Source: Dipteronia dyeriana (Eukaryota; Streptophyta; Magnoliopsida; Sapindales; Sapindaceae). From it: a DNA stretch of 64,000 nucleotides. The position numbers and the translations under genes are program-made. Under the pieces are notes generated by a model. The model was not told the origin of the DNA and searched no databases. It was given only the letters and a program-made list of their open reading frames with translations. Below are positions 1-11,339 of the stretch, piece after piece. The stretch is taken from the NCBI GenBank assembly GCA_032871835.1, contig CM065295.1, positions 24,004,501 through 24,068,500 on the forward strand, written 5' to 3'. Within the stretch, counting starts at the first letter, position 1. Each line of letters starts with the position of its first letter.

Positions 1-372
1 CTCTTTGGGATTCCTTTCTGATATCCTATCTTTGTGTATTTTAATTACCTAATCCGTGTGAACTAGGCGCTAGGCTTTTTATTCAGTTTTTTTCATATTT
101 ATCTCGAGCAAGGATAATACCAGCTGGTCCCGAGTAACATCATTGGAGCCCGAGTAGAAGAGTCATTTAACCAGTCCCGAGTGTTGTTAACTGATCTCGA
201 GTAATATATAACGTTGATTGACCCCGAGTAGGTTTTATTCAACATCTGCTTACTCGAGTTTTCTCTTCTTCTTCGGCGATGTCTTGTAGGATATTTTCTG
301 AATGTCTATTCGGATATCCACCTGGCAATTTATCCTCTTTATTGATGACGTGTTCATGCGATAAAATTCACA
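1..372 (-). repeat. 3' LTR of Tat-type copy 1 (partial)
   Basis: Position 1 aligns with position 9924 of the right LTR, and the match runs to the terminal CA at 372 (10296 in the right copy). In element orientation the LTR begins TGTGAATTTTATCGC. Many CCGAGT motifs recur through it. Confidence 0.92.
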
Positions 373-392
373 TGTCCCCTTAAAATATTTTT
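373..392 (-). other. Polypurine tract of Tat-type copy 1
   Basis: Read on the minus strand, an A-rich then AAGGGGACA stretch directly precedes the LTR. This is the expected plus-strand primer. Copy 2 has the matching TTTTAAGGGGGCAT before its 3' LTR. Confidence 0.8.
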
Positions 393-2007
393 GCTGAACA
401 AGGTTTATTAGGGCAAAAGTATTTTAATTAGTTTTTAATATCTTTGCAGCACCCGAGTAAATATCTTGTCATAATGATGTGTCTTAATGGTGACCCTGCA
501 AATTCGATTTGTCTCCTTATGCGAGATCTTTAATGATGGCGACATTTTGGAGTTCTGACGGTGAAAACCAGTTCTCCTTCTGGCACATGTCTCTTGCCTC
601 TTCGTTTTTCGATATCATTTATGAGAAATGACTCACGCGCTTTCTCGTGCACCGCCTACGTCATCAATCCTTATCATTGTTTTTTCCCGCCTTGAGATCT
701 AGGGTTTCATGCTTTTATTTCCTTAAATTCTTCACTGAGACAGAGTTGGTTCATTCTTAAAGATTTCTCAGCAGAAATTTTTTTCTTAAACCCAGATTTC
801 TTTACGCAGAAGGTCGTGGCTTTCCATTGAAGATCTTGCATCAAACTTTATTCAATGTTAGTTTCAATGGAGCCATTTTCCTGTCATCGTCTTTTTTATA
901 TCGCTCTTGATGCATTAGAGCATTGGGATTTCCAGTTGGTTTCTTGCATTAGAAGATTACTGGGGAAATCCTTGTTGATGAACCTCCATTTTTAGAAGTT
1001 GATGTTTCTAGGCTTCACCCCTGACATTTCTTTTAGCCATGTATCCAGTTCTTTATCTAGTTCTAATTCTGATATTTCTGATCACATAGCACCTCTTCGA
1101 AGGATGGGAAAACATCAAAGCAGAAGTGAAGTCCATAAGCACAACACGGGCGATATTCTGATCAAGGAGCAGACTGTCAATGATAACGACGTTGAAAAGG
1201 CGTTCAGAACATCTCACCTTTCTTTCTCTGCTACTTGCCCGAGTGGGTTTGATACAAGGCCAAATGTAGTCAAGGCAGACGAGATACAAAAGTATCATTC
1301 ACGATTCGATCTGCCCAACTCGGTTACTCTGATTCTAGCGGGTGATAGAGCTGTGTGGAATCCTCCCCCGGGCATAGTGGCAATCTACGAATCCATTCTC
1401 TGCTGCGGCATCACTATTCCTTTTTAGCCATTTATTGCTTGGTTTCTGGCTGAAGCAAGGATTGCTCCGACTCAATTAGCCCCAAACAGCTATAAAATTT
1501 TGATGTGCATGTGGAACATGTACAACCGGATGAACCTGTCGCCGCCTTCCCCGAGTGAAATCAAGCATTTCTTTACACTAAGGTAGCCTGGTAAGACAGG
1601 GACTTACTTCCTCATGTCGAATCTGTCAGACTGCTGGGTCCTTAAGGGGACAAAGGTGAGTAGGGAAGCTGACATCTCTGACGATCCTAAAAAGAAGGGT
1701 TTTATATAAGGATTCCCTACATCCAATAAGTTCTGGAAGAACAGTTGATTTTTTATCGGAGAGAGCCTCAGGCTTGATGTTACTGTTTCAACTAGGGGTA
1801 CTCGGACGGTGCTAAAAGTCCCCCATTTCTTCTGTTCCTCCGAGATATGGAACAAGAAGAAAATTGATTTCAGTGATCCTGAGCTAACCAGACTTGCTCG
1901 GGCAGCGGTTCGCACTTTGGAGAAGAGGAGCAAGACTTATCTCTTCTTTGAGTAGAAGATGGTTGAGCTCGGCTTCTTCAAACATATTTTGAGCTACCGC
2001 AAGTGAT

Positions 2008-2089
2008 GTAAGTTATTTTTGCAACCTTTCTTTTCATTGTTATATATTTTTTGTTTAGCATTCTGACGCGGTTCCTTTTTTCTTCTAAG
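2008..2089 (+). other. Intron 1 of the antisense gene, copy 1
   Basis: GTAAGT donor, T-rich tract and AAG acceptor, 82 bp. The reading resumes at a V-Y-D-T-D-V-V-C-D stretch that copy 2 also has directly after its own intron. Confidence 0.7.
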
Positions 2090-2816
2090 TGTATGATACG
2101 GACGTCGTCTGCGATCTTCAAGCTCGCCAAGTGAAGTCAATTATTCAGACGAGTCAAAAAGAAGCTTCTCATCAAGGCAATAAAGGTATCGCCCCAACTT
2201 GAGTCCGACGAGGAGACTGATGTGGTTGAAGAACAAGTTCCCAAAGATGTCCCTGAGGACTTTCAACCGACAGCTGGGGAAACTAGTGGTCCAAGTGGCC
2301 CGACTGATACTCAGCTGCCTAGAGACGGGCAAAGGCAGAGTGAAGGTCTTAGTGAGAAGCTTGTCGAGCGAACTGACATCGATGATGGTGGTAATACCTC
2401 TACGGGACAGGTACCCATAGGTCCAAAAGTTTTTGAAGCCTTCCAGGAGGATCCCGTAGCTGATCTCAGTTACCACCGCTCTCGTGGTAAGAAACGGAAG
2501 GTAATCAGCTTTCTAACTCGTCCTCTCAAGGTTCCTTGGGTGGTCTCTTTCATCGAATCTAGGGATAAAGATATCGTGACTGAGACTTACCCGAGTGCTG
2601 ATGTTGGAGCATCGGCGGATGCAGAGGCTTCGGAGCCGAACAGAGGTTCACCTCCTCCAGAGGTTGAAGACCTAGGGTCCTTTACATCCTTCTCCCCATG
2701 ATATGCTACAGGAGATGTCATATGGTAGGGCTTTTATCGGGGATGACCACTGGAGCTGTTTTCAGGACAGCTCCCTTGTTGAACGTCTTCACAACGTTTT
2801 TAACGGTGCATCTTAT

Positions 2817-2881
2817 GTAAGTTGTCTTTATCTTTCTTCAGTTGCTGTATTTGGCAGATTTTTAATCGAACTCCTTTGTAG
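2817..2881 (+). other. Intron 2 of the antisense gene, copy 1
   Basis: GTAAGT donor to TTTGTAG acceptor, 65 bp. It joins ...NGASY to IVAEFAELVQ, matching NSVSY to VVAKFAQFVQ in copy 2. Confidence 0.7.
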
Positions 2882-3749
2882 ATTGTGGCAGAGTTCGCTG
2901 AGTTGGTTCAAACGCAGTAACTTCAAGCCGATAGAATAAGGCATCTCAAAGCTCAGTTGAAGGAGAGTGAGGATCAACGTGCTCGGGTCAATACGGCTTA
3001 TCAACAAGAGGTTGGTTCTCCCTAAGTTTTTACCGACCACTGCTTGGCGAAGCAGGTTGAAACCGAGGAGAAAGCTTCTTTGGCAGAGGATAAGGCAGCA
3101 TCACTTCAAGATTTGTTGTCCTCTGCCCAAGAATCCATGCTTAAGGCCGAGTAGGAAGCGGAGCAATCCAAATCGGCGTATGAGCAGAAAATCAAAGATT
3201 TGGAACGCCAAACTCTAACAGTCGAATCCTTGTCCCGAGAAGCCAGGCTAGAACTTGAAGTTCAAAGGGTGGATCGTTTTAAAAGATCCTCTGCCTACGA
3301 TGCCCTTCTCCTTCGGGAGTTTCAGCGGGGGCTAGTTTCAGCTGGCGAGTTCTTCAAAGTTAAGAATAAGGCGACTGAGAAGGCCCAAATTAACTGAGAG
3401 CTGTCAATCAAACATCATGTGGATCGGTCCTTGGAATCTCTTCGGACAAAGATGAAAGAATGGAGAGCTTACTGCAGCAGCCGAGGTAAGGAGCCCCATC
3501 CCATGCATTTAGAGGTTCCATCTGAGCATTCCCTCTCGACTTTTTACGCCAGCGGAGAGTCAGTCGTAGAAGGTGTAATGCCTGATGTTGGGCCTATCCC
3601 ATAAGAGGATTACAGTCAATGGATGGACGATTCGGCCAACACAATTGATTGGCCTTTCAATGAGAGCATGCTTCGTGAATACTAAATGGTGCAAGACCCG
3701 AGTACTGGAAAGGGCTCCAAATCCTCACAATTCTGGTTTTTGTAGATAG

Positions 3750-4817
3750 GATTTTTTGTAGACTTTAACAATGCTTTGTAAAGAATACTTTGTAATAATT
3801 CTTTTGAAAGATGAATAAAATTCTGAGTAGCTTTTATGAATCTAGTGTTTTGATTCTATTGCTTGCGAAATTTCTTTAACTTGACTATGGTTGCTGAGTA
3901 TCTTATTAAACCAGCTTTTTCTAACATTCCGTAACTTAACCAAGTATCTTATTAAACCGATTGTCACCCGAATAATGCCAAGTATCATATTAAATTGGTT
4001 GTTGCAATCTTTATGACAAGTTTCTTATTAAACTGGCAACTCTGATGTTCAGGTAACTTCACCGAGTATCTTATTAAACGGATTGTCACCCGAATAATTT
4101 TAATTCCAAGTATCTTATTAAACTGGCTCTTGTAATCTTCATGCCAAGTATCTTATTAAATAGGCAACTCTGATGTTCGGGTAACTTCACAAGGTATCTT
4201 ATTAAACCGTTTGTCACCCGAGTAATGCCAAATATCTTATTAAACTGGCTAGTATTATTAACCATGTCATCTTAAAACAGATAAGTTTATACTTGTGTTT
4301 CATACACGGTTGCTACCCGAACATTACATCATGGCTCACCATAATCATAAGTTCGAGTCCTTACGCATTACCAAGGACGTCTCTCAGTTTTTATGTGCAA
4401 GGGTTTTGCCGAATCATTAAGCCTTTTTCTGAATTGCTTAACACAGCTACACATTTCACCGGAATTGTTTTCGATAGCGTCCCGAGCTAGTGCATCGGGT
4501 TTGCCTTTTTGCTAAGGTCATTTGACCTTGCTCGGCTGGCATGCTACTTCGAGCTTCTTCGCCCATTCAGGATTTAATGGTCCCGAGTATTCTATTTGCA
4601 TGTTCTTATTATCATATGCTTTCTTTTGGAAATCCCGAGTTCAATGCTTTTCTTTCGAAAATCCCGAGTTTGATTTTTTATTCATAACTGCAAAATCAAT
4701 AAAGTTTTAAATTCCACAGCTAATATTTATCCTAACTAAAATTGTCCTGACTAGAAAAAAGAACAAAAAAATAATAATTTAAGGATAGAAAATCTTCAGA
4801 TATTGAGCATTGCATGG
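3750..4817. other. Spacer between convergent gag-pol and antisense gene, copy 1
   Basis: No credible coding sequence. At 3895-4250 a motif close to AAGTATCTTATTAAACTGGC recurs about nine times every 37-50 bp, alternating with CACCCGAATAATGCC-like pieces. At 4310-4590 the sequence closely matches copy 2 at 33100-33375 (other strand) although neither copy has an open frame. The 3' ends of both transcription units should fall here. Confidence 0.6.
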
Positions 4818-5697
4818 TCAGGGTAAAACCCATCCATTAGGTCGTGCAATCCAATATGCTCTATGGCCAACTATTCTTTCGACTTTGTACGAGTCTTCCC
4901 ATTTGTCAACCAGGGACCCTATAGCTTTATTTTTTGTGTTCAATGACACCTTCCTGAGTACCAGATCTCCTAACTGGAATTTTCTGACCCGAACGTGAGA
5001 GTTGTAGTGGCGAGCTACTCTTTGCTGATATGTCATATTTCGTATTCGGGATTTCTCCCTTTTCTCTTCTAGCTCATCTAGACTTTGTAATAGCATATCA
5101 ACGTTCTAATCTTCATCATATAGCCTGACCCGGGGTGACGTATATGACGTTTCTATAGGGATAACAGCTTCTATTCCAAAAACCAATGAATGAAGTCTCT
5201 CCTGTTGAAGTTCTCGATGTTGTCCGATACGCCCATAATACTTCGGGAAGTTTTTCAACCCAACTTCCTTTCTTGGCATCTAGCTTTGCTTTGATTGTGT
5301 GCTTGATGATTTTGTTCATTGCTTCCACATGCCCATTTGTTTGAGGGTGGGCAAGTGTGGCATAACAATTGACAATCTGGTATTCTTTGCATAGCTGTCT
5401 GAATTTCAGGTTGTCGAATTGAGTGTCATTGTCAGTGATTATAGTGTTTGGGACTCCAAACCTATAAAGTATATTCTTTTTCACAAAATTTGTGGCGTTT
5501 GCTTCTGTGATATGCACTAATGCTTCAGCTTCTACCCACTTCGTGAAATAGTAAACAGCTACTATGGCATGCTTCGCTCCACCCCTTGTCTCAGTTGGCA
5601 TTGGGCCGATTAGATCCAAACCCCACATGACAAATGGCCATGGGGACGTGAGGTTTATGAGTTGCTCAGGGGGTTGTCGGATGTCATTAGCAATCAT
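4818..5697 (-). pseudogene. Integrase of Tat-type copy 1
   Basis: The core reads LDLIGP, then an ITDND motif, then HPQTNGHVEAMNK, giving the D, D and E expected of a retroelement integrase catalytic core. Downstream lies a C-terminal region with YQQRVARHYN and FQLGDLVLRKV, the usual plant gypsy integrase tail. Core (5116-5697) and tail (4818-5096) are in different frames, so a frameshift separates them near 5100. Upstream, 5700-6200 is the degraded zinc-binding region. A conserved Asp in the VDYFTKW stretch is Tyr here. Not functional as it stands. Confidence 0.85.
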
Positions 5698-6204
5698 TTG
5701 GCAAGTATTGCAACTTTTTGAACACTGTTATGCATCTGAGAATAGAGTAGGCCAATATTAGCCTCGCCTGAGTATCTTATGTGCCAAACTTTTACCCCCA
5801 GTGTGGTTTTCGTAAACTTCTGTATGGATTTCCTGTAATATTCGATACGCATCTTCCTCTGACACACATCTTTGGAGTGTTCAGAAATACCCCCTTATGT
5901 ATAATTCTCCTCCAACCAATGTGTACCTTATTGATCTATACCTGATACGTTTTGCATGTAAGGAATCTTCCAGTAGCACGCCTTCTTCTAGGAACCTTTT
6001 TAGCTGAGTCATCCAACCGTCTGGCGGTGTTCAGATTTTTGAAATTTCTAAGTTTCTTGGTTCAGCTGTGCTCGGTTTAAGGAGATGTACAACCGGAATA
6101 GTCTTTGGTCTGATTGTGGTTGTTGCTGACGCTAGCTTGGACAATGCGTCTGCCTTTTCATTCTCCTTCCTAGGGATCTGGGTAATCTTATATTCTTTAA
6201 ATTT

Positions 6205-7131
6205 CTAGAATAGTTGTTTCGCAATGTCACGGTAGATTATCATGCCTTCATCCTTGGCTTGGTACTCGTCCAGGACTTGGTTGACAACTACCTGTGAATC
6301 GCTGAATATCTCGACCTCATCTGCCCCGAAAGCTATGCAGACTTTGAGTCCAGCTAGTAGCGCCTCGTACTCGGCTTGATTGTTAGTTACTTTGAAGTCA
6401 AACCCCATGGCACATTCGATATCGTCTCCTTCTGGAGTGCATACTATAATCCCTGCCCCGCTGCCATGAGTGTTTGAACAGCCATCAACATACAATTTCC
6501 ATGTGAAACTTTTACCCGACATTTTTTTTGCTTCCAAGTTCAGTTCTGTGAACTCTGCTATAAAATCTGCCAATGTTTTCCCTTTGAGAGATGTCCTATG
6601 GATGTAGTGGATATCGAATTCACTTAGCTCGATTGCCCATTTGGTTAATCTCCCTAAAATCTCTGGTTTCTGTAAAATCTGCTTCAATGGGCAATCAGTG
6701 AGAACCTGGATTGTATGAGCCTGAAAGTATGGCCTTAGCTTCCTTACCGGTGAAACTAGTGTTAGGACCATCTTTTCTGCCTGTGAATATCTGGTCTCAG
6801 CTGGTAGAAGTGCCTTGTTGGTGTAGTACACTGGCTTTTGTACTCCATCTTCTGTTCTGATTAGAACTGAGCTTACTGCCAGTTCTGTAATTGATAAGTA
6901 CAGTTGGAGTGTCTCCCCCATCTGAGGTATTGAAAGGATGGGAGCTTTGGATTCATTCGGCTCTTCCCTTGGATCGAATTCGAATGATAGTGGCTTTTCG
7001 TTCTGACTCAGCTGTGTTATAGTGCAAACATGTTCATTCTTGTCCTTGTATACTGACAGGTTAGCTCTTCGGGCCATCTCTTGGGATCCCTTAACTACCC
7101 CGACCCCCTGTTCGGTCGGGAATTTTATCAT
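6205..7131 (-). pseudogene. Pol fragment with two RNase H domains, reverse transcriptase deleted, copy 1
   Basis: An open 308-codon stretch. It starts in the protease/RT linker (MIKFPTEQGVG..., SFEFDPREEPNES) and passes without a frame change into the connection/RNase H region (QLYLSITELAVSSVLIR, then LTDCPLKQILQKPE). A second, Archaea-type RNase H follows (WKLYVDGCSNTHGSGAG, TNNQAEYEALLAGLK, then SDSQVVVNQV). In copy 2 these two parts are separated by about 1.07 kb of reverse transcriptase (29640-30705). The palm and thumb, including the YxDD motif, are therefore cleanly missing while the frame is kept. Such a copy would depend on reverse transcriptase from a relative. Confidence 0.85.
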
Positions 7132-7200
7132 TTGGGCATAAGTGGCTGTTACAGCCTTAGTTTAATTCAGGAATGGTCATCCCAATAGTGCATTATATGG

Positions 7201-7422
7201 TTAATTGTCTAAGTCTACCACCACGAAGTCGACCAAAACAGTTCTCTGGCAAGGTGCCACACCAATCTTCACAGGTAGCTTTACCGTCCCAAGTGATCTG
7301 ACCTCAACTCCCCCGAATCCTTTGGATGAGGTATGGAAGGGCTGTAGGTCCTTTCGGTCTAACCTGAGTTGATCGTAGACGGCTATATTGAGAATGTCTG
7401 ATAAGCTTCCATTATCTATCAA
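7201..7422 (-). pseudogene. Aspartic protease domain, Tat-type copy 1
   Basis: Just upstream of the open stretch is RRILIDNGSLSDIL, the Tat-type form of the retropepsin active site (DNGS instead of DTG/DSG). Then follow RSLGTVKLPVKIG and VDFVVVDLDN. It is in the same frame as gag and the RNase H segment and ends at a stop inside a PYNALLGWPFL stretch. The catalytic Asp is retained here, unlike in copy 2. Confidence 0.75.
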
Positions 7423-7692
7423 GATTCTCCTGACTTCTCGGTGACCAATCCAGACACTTATGACTAAGGCGTCATTTGGTCGAACATCGACTCCATGTGA
7501 GTCTGCTTCTGTGAATGTTATTGGGTCCCATCCTTCCTTTACCCTCTTCAGGTCTAGCTCGACCGATTTTACATCAAAGTTATTTCTTGCTTCTACTGCT
7601 TCTCTGATTTTCTGAGTTCGTTCTCGGTTTCTTCCAGTGGATGGTCCTCCAAAGATCGTATGTATTACTTGATTGGCCTCTGGACTGGCCCT

Positions 7693-9357
7693 TTAATTTC
7701 GACTAGAGTTGTGATCGGTCCTGATCTCTTTCTTTGCTTCTGATTTTTTATCCCTTTTCAAGATCACATCCTGTAGATGTCCTTCCCGAATGAGGGTTTC
7801 TATTTCAACTCTGAGCTGGTAACACTTGGAAGTCTCATGATCGGTTTCCTTATGGAACCTACAGTATTTGGTTGTTTCTCGCCAAGCAAACTGAGATTGA
7901 CTGTATGGCTCTTGTACCATATTCTTTGTTTCCAGAATGGTCAGGATTTCCTCCTGTTTTTTCCAAAGTGGGGTGTAGTTGGTGTATCTGCCTCGGTATT
8001 TTTTCGTGGTCTGTTCGGTATTACGCCTGTTTCCCCCATCATTGCTCTTTTCTTTGCTATTTCCTTTCTGTTATCCTTTTTGGTTCTACACCTTGGACTC
8101 GGGTTTTTCTCCATGCATGTAGCTTCCTCTAGTGGCTAACTCTTCTTCTTCGGCTAATGCATACCCTCATGCAATGTCCATCATATCTGCATACCTGGTC
8201 AGATGGGCTCTTCTTAAATCGAAAGATAGCCATCCATTCTGCAGGTTGTTGATGAATGCAGCAATTATTGCTTCATCGTTTACACTGCCAATTTCTGATA
8301 CTGCTTGGCCAAATCTCCCCAAGTATTTCTTCAGCGACTCATTTTTCCCTTGCTTTATTTGAGAAAGGTAAGCTACTGACTTTTTCCTGTGAACATTGCT
8401 CAGGAATTGCCTTGAGAAGCTCCTGCTTAGTTCATCAAAACTTTCAATGCTTGTTGGGGGCAATCTCCCGAACCATCTTGAGCCCATGTCTCCTAAAGTT
8501 TGTGGGAAGTTGAGACACAGTAAGGGATCACTATGGGCATACTGGGACATAGCACTTTTATAGCGTCTGACGTGCTCCTTTGGGTATGTGTTCTTCTTGA
8601 ATTGCTCCACGTGCGGCATTCTGAACCTTTCCAGGAATAGGGTCCGTAAGATTTCCCTGGTGAATGGACTGTCAAAATCGTCATCAGATAAATCGTTACA
8701 CCCATAACGTCTGACCACTGCGTCCATCTGTCGCCTATTGTTCTCGACTTCTCGAGTTAGGCTTTGGATTACGACGTCCCTGTTTCCCACTGGACTTCCC
8801 TGATGGTTAAACCGTTGGGTGATTATCATTCCTCTGTCAGGTTCTTCACTTTGATGTCGGGTTTCACGTATAATTCCATGATGACGCTTGCGATGGTGCC
8901 GATCGCTATCTTCTGATGACGACCGATCCCTGTGCCGGTCATGTTTGTTGTGTCTAGTAAGGACTGTCTGATCCTGGTTCTGCTTCTAGCGTGGTCGTTC
9001 CTCTTCAGGTGTTTCACGTCCAGCCTGTTTGATTGGAGTAAGGTTCCTTCTGACTTCTGGTGTATTTATTTCTGACCCTATTACCACCGAACGAAGCCTT
9101 ATAGGTGGGAGGTTAGGAGTTTGTGCTTCTGTAGCCAGTAGATCAACTCCTTCATTTGCTGCGTCTGTCACCAGTTGTTGCAACGCTTCTCGAAAATGTT
9201 GTGTCAGATCTCTACTGGTTGGAGGAACTTGTTGGATCCCCGCCAGGAATGTAGGTTGGTTTTCTGTTGTTGCAGCGAGATCCTGCAAGGTACTGCCAAC
9301 ATGGAAGTTATCCGGAGATTTTTGGGCACCCCCGGAATTGCTTCTGCTTCCTGCCAT
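7693..9357 (-). pseudogene. Gag of Tat-type copy 1
   Basis: Starts MAGSRSNSGG just downstream of the primer-binding site. The central Retrotrans_gag domain (8167-8829) holds MPHVEQFKKNTYPKEHVRRYK, LNFPQTLG and LKKYLGRFGQAVSEIG. The nucleic-acid-binding motif at 7790-7860 (YCRFHKETDHETSKC) has C-x2-H-x4-H-x4-C spacing, common in Tat-type Gag and different from the usual CCHC. All recognisable segments from 9357 to 5116 lie in one frame, interrupted by single stops such as TAG at 8986-8988 and TGA at 8167-8169. The ancestor therefore had one gag-pol frame. Copy 2 has Gly where this copy has the 8167 stop. Confidence 0.85.
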
Positions 9358-9383
9358 TGCTTTTAATCAAGTCGAAGGTTCAA

Positions 9384-9402
9384 GCCCCTCCTTCTAGAGC
9401 CA
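9384..9402 (-). other. Primer-binding site, Tat-type copy 1
   Basis: Two bases inside the LTR, the minus strand reads TGGCTCTAGAAGGAGGGG. Copy 2 has TGGCGCTAGAAGGAAGGGG with the same 2-nt spacer. The tRNA used is not assigned. Confidence 0.7.
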
Positions 9403-9404
9403 AT

Positions 9405-10296
9405 TGTTGACGTTGATTTCTAGATTGTATCAAAAAAGCCAATAAGGATTGGATTTCGGTTGTGATTTCAAAGAGAGAGAGGAGGAGAAAGTAAACAAGA
9501 CACGAGTTTTTTACGTGGTAAAACTCCGATGACCGGAGAAACCTCCACGGGTGGTTGAATGATCAACCGAGCCAAAATCCACTATGAATTTATAATGTTA
9601 CAAGCTCTCGATCTCTCTTTCTTCTCTCTGTATTTGTCTATGATTGTTGTCTATATCTTTTTTGGCGAGATTATGGGTCTATTTATATATTTATAGAGCC
9701 TTAATCTGCTTTGTACAAGTAATAGATATTTGTATTTAATTACAATTATTTTCTTGTTTGAAGTTGATTGTCTTCTTTTCTGTATCAGAGTCTTGAATTG
9801 AAATCGAATGGGATTCTAGTAATGTAGTCCAATTGGGACTTGTTTCCTTATACAAGAGCGTAGTCTTTTTAGAGAAATAAAGTTGTTGCCTGATTGGGAA
9901 CCCTTCCAGCTCAGTATTTTATTCTCTTTGTGATTCCTTCCTGGTATCCTATCTTTGTGTATTTTAATTACCTAATCAGTGTGAACTAGGCGCTAGGCTT
10001 TTTATTCAGTTTTCTTCATATTTATCCCGAGCAAGGATAATACCAGCTGGTCCCAGGTAACATCATTTGAGCCCGAGTAGAAGAGTCATTTAACCAGTCC
10101 CGAGTGTCGTTAACTGATCCCGAGTAATATATAACGTTGATTGACCCCGGGTAGGTTTTATTCAACATCTGCTTACTCGGGGTTTTCTCTTCTTCTTCGG
10201 CGATGTCTTGTAGGATATTTTCTGAATGCCTATTCGGATATCCACCTGGCAATTTATCCTCTTTGTTGATGACGTGTTCATGCGATAAAATTCACA
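9405..10296 (-). repeat. 5' LTR of Tat-type copy 1
   Basis: An 892-bp LTR with TG/CA ends. On the minus strand a TATA element (CTATAAATATATAAATAG) lies at about 9681-9697, consistent with the element promoter. The sequence downstream of it (9405-9600) contains degraded T/C-rich and AG-rich tracts. Confidence 0.92.
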
Positions 10297-10879
10297 TATG
10301 ACAATAATAATACTCTATTTTGAGATTGGAATGTGAGTGGAGGTGTTGACAGTAATCATCTGCTTATAATTGCAGTTGATTTCACTTTCTAAATTTTGAA
10401 AAACCAAAAAGAAAAACCTTGGGTTTTTACTTTCATTTTTTTTTTGTGCGTGAGCTAAATGCTAAGATGAGTTTGATGATGTGGGTCTTCAATTTAATCA
10501 ACATGTTATTGTGATATTTCATTGTAAAGTCACTAAATTTGGTTGTTTTTGGACTAAAAGCCTCTACTTTTAGATTCGAATGAATTAAAACTTGTAGGTT
10601 CTGTATTTATTGTATTGCATTGTTGAATTAGTGGAAATTAGTATCATGAGATGTATATGAATTTGAATTTTCTATAACTGATAAGTGATGCCTCTTTTCT
10701 TTTCTTTTGTGACACTTAAACAAATAATAAAAGAAAAAAATGATTATATGAGCCCCTTTCTTTGCTTTCTAGCAATTGCTGAAAGTGATCAAAACTGTAA
10801 TCAAGTAATTACAAACTTGTATTGATTTTATGCAGTGTTGATGGTTCTTGACTTTTATGGTGGAATGTATATGAGCTGG
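10297..10879. other. Intergenic, no feature recognised
   Basis: AT-rich flank of the Tat-type element, with no open frame of note. A T-rich run at 10435-10447 is the only simple sequence. Confidence 0.5.
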
Positions 10880-11210
10880 GATTGTTGGATTTGAAGCAAA
10901 GTAAGTGCTGCACTTATTTTTGAAGGAATTGTCTTTGTTGAAGTCACTGAAGCAAAAACGGTTCTGGAAGGTCTTATATGGGTTGTTGACAAGGGGTTGT
11001 TTCCAGTTTTGATTGAGTCGGATGTTTTTGGTGTTGTTAATTTGTATACATAAAAATTTGATTGTTTGAGTGTGTGAATAACGTTTTCTTTTTATATTCT
11101 TTTGTCGATAGATCGATACATACATATATAGATACAAGTAGGTGAATATTTCTTTTGCTCCTAGGAGTTGTAACAGAATTGTGCATGAATTGGTTAGGTA
11201 TGTTATTAGT
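10880..11210 (+). pseudogene. RNase H-like (RVT_3) fragment, probably LINE-derived
   Basis: Codons from about 10914 read AALIFEGIVFVEVTEAK, then TVLEGLIWVVDKGLFPV and LIESDVFGVVNL before a stop near 11051. After about 100 bp comes SRSCNRIVHELVR (about 11160-11207). This order (EA-A-LEGL, ESD, then NxxAHxLA-like) matches the C-terminal RNase H domain found in plant L1-type elements and related genes. Only the second half of the domain is recognisable and it is broken, so I call a pseudogene fragment. It could alternatively be a relic of a host RNase H-like gene. Confidence 0.55.
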
Positions 11211-11339
11211 CTGGATATGTACTGTTATTAGGAAGGTTTGTTCTCATGGGTGATGATTTTAGCTTGTATCGAAGCTTGTTTTGTTCCCTATTTTGATGTT
11301 TGAATAAATTGTCATATAACTTGAAATTTTAGCGGTGGG

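Larger units (their letters stand above)
867..3742 (+). pseudogene. Antisense gene of Tat-type copy 1 (Transposase_28-like N-terminus, coiled-coil C-terminus), with two introns
   Basis: The reading runs opposite to gag-pol. The start at 867 is chosen because the predicted N-terminus, with GDFQLVSCVRRLLGK-type residues, aligns with the clean start of copy 2 at 36626. Residues around 1240-1530 (AIYES, a CCG motif, IAPTQL, then YKILMCMWNMY) look like the 'putative gypsy type transposon' domain (Pfam Transposase_28). The C-terminal half (about 2900-3400) is charged and heptad-like, a probable coiled coil. Two intron-like gaps have canonical borders: 2008-2089 (GTAAGT to TAAG) and 2817-2881 (GTAAGT to TGTAG), at the same places as in copy 2. 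Several stops and frameshifts break it, for example a stop early in exon 1 and TGA just before the first donor. Its role is unknown. Confidence 0.75.
1..10296 (-). mobile_element. Ty3/gypsy Tat-type LTR retrotransposon, copy 1 (left LTR truncated by window)
   Basis: The two LTRs face each other across an internal region read on the minus strand: primer-binding site, gag, protease, RNase H, a second RNase H, integrase, a spacer, then a gene on the opposite strand, then the polypurine tract. A second RNase H after the first and an antisense extra ORF downstream of integrase are known marks of the plant Tat lineage. The 372 bp of left LTR present differ from the matching part of the right LTR at about 16 positions by hand count, so this is not a recent insertion. 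The reverse transcriptase is missing and gag-pol has several stops, so the copy is non-autonomous. About 520 bp of the left LTR and its flank lie outside the window, so the target duplication cannot be tested. Copy 2 (26238-38016) is a diverged relative. Confidence 0.93.

Noticed and set aside
999..1427. Start of the antisense gene at 999
   Set aside because: Comparison with copy 2 places the ancestral start at 867; 999 is only the first ATG after an internal stop.
3895..4250. CRISPR-like repeat/spacer spacing
   Set aside because: A plant retrotransposon spacer; the intervening segments are themselves similar to each other.
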